8,360 bases of DNA, taken from contig DQGV01000235.1 in NCBI GenBank assembly GCA_003524705.1, positions 1 to 8,360 of the forward strand, read 5' to 3'. Source of the DNA: Anaerolineae bacterium. Its GTDB lineage: Bacteria > Chloroflexota > Anaerolineae > Anaerolineales > Villigracilaceae. Within the stretch, counting starts at the first letter, position 1, and every line of letters starts with the position of its first letter. Position numbers and translations under genes: made by a program. Below, in pieces: positions 6,972-8,360 of the stretch. A model generated the notes under the pieces. The model did no database searches. It was given only the letters and a program-made list of their open reading frames with translations, and was not told where the DNA came from.

Positions 6972-8081
6972 TTATTGCTCTGGCTCCACAGGAGCATCAT
7001 TTGGTAAAACTGGAGAGATTAAAGCTGTAAGAGCAGGTTGCATCGCATAAGGCAATTTTGCAGGCACTGGGATATTATATTGACTCAGCAAAAACTGTAA
7101 TGTAGAAGCCTCACTTGCTACACGTGCTTGGTCACTTGGATTACGCAAAGTTAACATCAGTTTTGCATTTGAGTAAACAAGATAAGATAGAGTAATTGAA
7201 TCTTGTGGTGAAACGATTAAAGTGACAATATCTGGTGCAACCGGTGCAGCTGGTTGAGCGTTGGGGTCTTGTTGTTGTTCCGGTGTAGTAACAGTAGGCA
7301 CAAGTGGGAAATTACCTAACTTCAAGACAACAACATCTTGTAATAACATCTGACATACCAAGCGAGGACGTTGTGCCTCAGAAGGAATTAAGTAGTAAGG
7401 TTGTTGAACAGATGGGTCTAGTTCTAAACGACCCTGTGAAGTACCTGATGCAGCAACACCTAATGAAAGAATTGGTAAACCTTGTACTTGGAAACCAGCG
7501 CCTTCTTGACCTTGTACTCCACCGCCAGAGATATTGCCTAATCCTGTTCCAGTTAATACTGCAGTAAGGTTAGGGAGAATTGTTTGATATGAAGGGTCAA
7601 CATCTACAAATAACAGACAAGCATTTACGTTAACATGCGCACCATCATTAACAGCATAGCCAGAAACAGACAAACGGTCCGTAGGTATAGACATAGCCGT
7701 CATACCGGGAGGAATCAATGATGCCCATTCAGGACCAGATACAGGCACAGCAGATGAAGCGTCAGAAACCATTGTTTCGGTGATGACCACGCCTTGGTCA
7801 AGTGGGAATCTTGCCACTTTCCCAATTAATAGTGGAAGCTCATCTGGTGTAAACATAACAGCTACAAGATTTTCTTGAGGCACTCTTAATGTAGCGAGTA
7901 CATCCTCCGTAATCGTAGCACCTTGAGCAATATTCTGGGCAGCATAATAAACATCAACATATACTGGACCAGTATCCTCCGGTTGTTGTGCAGTTAAGAA
8001 TTGGTTAATAGCAACAAAACCCACTACCAAACCAATAATAATAATTAATAGGACTAAAATCAGGGTACGACCGCGACGCAT
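6972..8081 (-). CDS. cpaB: Flp/Tad pilus assembly protein CpaB (RcpC), SAF domain
   Basis: The 369-residue protein begins with MRRGR and one TM helix (about 7-28), leaving the rest outside the cytoplasm. A SAF domain follows (about 42-105: YYAAQNIAQGATITEDVLAT, then VPQENL and DQGVVITETMV). The RcpC/CpaB region begins at about 118 with LIPPGMTAMSIPTDRLSVSG and ends around 247-256 (LLQDVVVLKL). Between them is an extra Gly/Gln-rich stretch (about 165-240), and a Pro/Gln-rich spacer (264-283) precedes the final conserved strand-turn region (284-335). Typical CpaB proteins are about 230-300 residues, so this is long. Elsewhere CpaB works with the secretin in Tad pili; its role without a secretin is unclear. 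GAGGAG lies seven bases before the ATG. It is the first gene of the run. Confidence 0.88.
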   Translation of the reverse strand: MRRGRTLILVLLIIIIGLVVGFVAINQFLTAQQPEDTGPVYVDVYYAAQNIAQGATITEDVLATLRVPQENLVAVMFTPDELPLLIGKVARFPLDQGVVITETMVSDASSAVPVSGPEWASLIPPGMTAMSIPTDRLSVSGYAVNDGAHVNVNACLLFVDVDPSYQTILPNLTAVLTGTGLGNISGGGVQGQEGAGFQVQGLPILSLGVAASGTSQGRLELDPSVQQPYYLIPSEAQRPRLVCQMLLQDVVVLKLGNFPLVPTVTTPEQQQDPNAQPAAPVAPDIVTLIVSPQDSITLSYLVYSNAKLMLTLRNPSDQARVASEASTLQFLLSQYNIPVPAKLPYAMQPALTALISPVLPNDAPVEPEQ

Positions 8082-8125
8082 AGTCTGCTCCTCTCAACGA
8101 GTTCTGTGTTATTTCTGGTACTTAT

Positions 8126-8155
8126 AACATATTCATTATACAAGAAAAATGTCAA
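8126..8155 (-). promoter_or_regulatory. Putative sigma-70-type promoter of the tad operon
   Basis: On the minus strand a perfect TTGACA lies at 8150-8155. The -10 is ambiguous: TATGTT (8126-8131) is 18 bases away, a legal spacing but a weaker match. A perfect TATAAT (8135-8140) is only nine bases from TTGACA and would need a different, poor -35. Both boxes lie 45-75 bases upstream of the cpaB ATG, downstream of the terminator at 8195-8222, so this is the natural place for an operon promoter. The start point cannot be fixed from sequence. Confidence 0.5.
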
Positions 8156-8194
8156 AAGCATATTATGGGCTGATGATAAAAAGTACTATTAAAC

Positions 8195-8222
8195 AAAGGC
8201 TTAACAAGATTGTTAAGCCTTT
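8195..8222. terminator. Intrinsic terminator after the histidine kinase gene
   Basis: AAAGGCTTAACA (8195-8206) pairs perfectly with 8211-8222 over a four-base loop. On the minus strand it starts a few bases after the kinase stop codon (8227-8229) and is followed by TTTGTTT. On the plus strand it ends in TTTTT (8220-8224). It should end kinase transcription and isolate the tad operon from it, so the two are probably separately transcribed. Confidence 0.85.
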
Positions 8223-8226
8223 TTGA

Positions 8227-8360
8227 TTAGGATTTCGCCGGGACGCTAAAAGAAATTCTTGCCCCAGACCCAATGGTACTATCTATTTCAAAATTTCCGC
8301 CTAACATTTCAGCCCGTTCACGGATTAGTTTCAAACCGAGGTTTGAGGATTCTTTTAATA
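8227..8360 (-). CDS. Sensor histidine kinase, C-terminal fragment (HATPase domain end)
   Basis: The minus-strand frame from the window edge to a TAA at 8227-8229 gives 44 residues, including LGLKLIRERAEMLGGNFEID and GSGARISFSVPAKS. This is the last part of a GHKL ATP-binding domain: the GLxLIRERAexLGG helix and the G2-type GSGA...F.V motif. The RERAE form is typical of HisKA_3 kinases (NarX/DesK type), which usually pair with NarL/LuxR-type response regulators. The sensing part and catalytic His lie beyond the window. The stretch K-E-S-S-N before LGL replaces the more usual G/H-x-G-L pattern slightly, but the fragment is too short to judge activity. The protein ends soon after the last strand, as kinases without a receiver domain do. 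Confidence 0.85.
   Translation of the reverse strand, partial: LKESSNLGLKLIRERAEMLGGNFEIDSTIGSGARISFSVPAKS

Noticed and set aside
6742..7050. Plus-strand frame of 102 codons opposite the cpaE receiver and the end of cpaB
   Set aside because: It spans the junction of two clear minus-strand genes and its protein is a Ser/Arg/Ile-rich antisense translation with no family resemblance.
7304..7567. Plus-strand frame of 87 codons opposite cpaB
   Set aside because: It lies entirely inside the cpaB insert region, has no ribosome site worth noting and no recognisable domain.
8107..8129. Short inverted repeat TGTTAT...ATAACA just downstream of the tad promoter, considered as an operator
   Set aside because: Six-base AT-rich arms are expected by chance in this region, and no regulator with such a site can be named.
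1..8360. CRISPR arrays, tRNA or rRNA genes, riboswitches and complete insertion sequences
   Set aside because: No regularly spaced repeats, tRNA-like cloverleaf, rRNA segments or transposase frames were seen; nearly all of the window is accounted for by protein genes.

Overview
The window is about 40% GC by eye and is dominated by one long minus-strand gene run for a Tad (tight adherence / Flp) type IVc pilus. In transcription order it encodes CpaB (8081-6972), a receiver-ATPase CpaE/TadZ (6944-5709), the CpaF/TadA motor ATPase (5697-4237), TadB (4208-3249) and TadC (3247-2282). The run continues with a ComF-type phosphoribosyltransferase (2231-1503) and a long-form ribosome hibernation factor, HPF (1481-918). 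The organism is most likely a bacterium of the Chloroflexota, class Anaerolineae. This is inferred from the protein style, the CpaB/REC-CpaE/CpaF/TadB/TadC order, the comF-hpf pairing and the lack of any secretin or other outer-membrane gene. No sequence search was run, so the taxonomy is tentative.

Layout, left to right. Positions 1-177 hold the C-terminal end of a zinc-type alcohol dehydrogenase (plus strand). Positions 184-243 hold a perfect 14-bp inverted repeat with a structured interior, which looks like a dispersed REP/MITE-like element. Two small plus-strand membrane-protein genes follow (262-630, a probable DUF6326 member, and 648-854, unrecognised). A strong bidirectional terminator (883-913) separates them from the convergent hpf gene. 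The minus-strand pilus/comF/hpf run fills 918-8081 with gaps of 1-50 bases and no visible internal terminator. A 145-base intergenic region (8082-8226) carries the likely promoter and a second hairpin terminator (8195-8222). Positions 8227-8360 are the C-terminal end of a sensor histidine kinase (minus strand).

How the genes work together: CpaF should hydrolyse ATP to drive pilus assembly through the TadB-TadC inner-membrane platform. CpaE/TadZ is the MinD-like localisation factor, and CpaB is the membrane-anchored SAF-domain component. The pilin, prepilin peptidase and minor pilins are not in the window and must lie elsewhere if the system works. The most unusual points are the complete set of phosphorylation residues in the CpaE receiver domain, the large low-complexity insert in CpaB, the apparent co-transcription of pilus genes with comF and hpf, and the inverted-repeat element. 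I do not see a wholly new system here; it is a Tad locus with some distinctive details.
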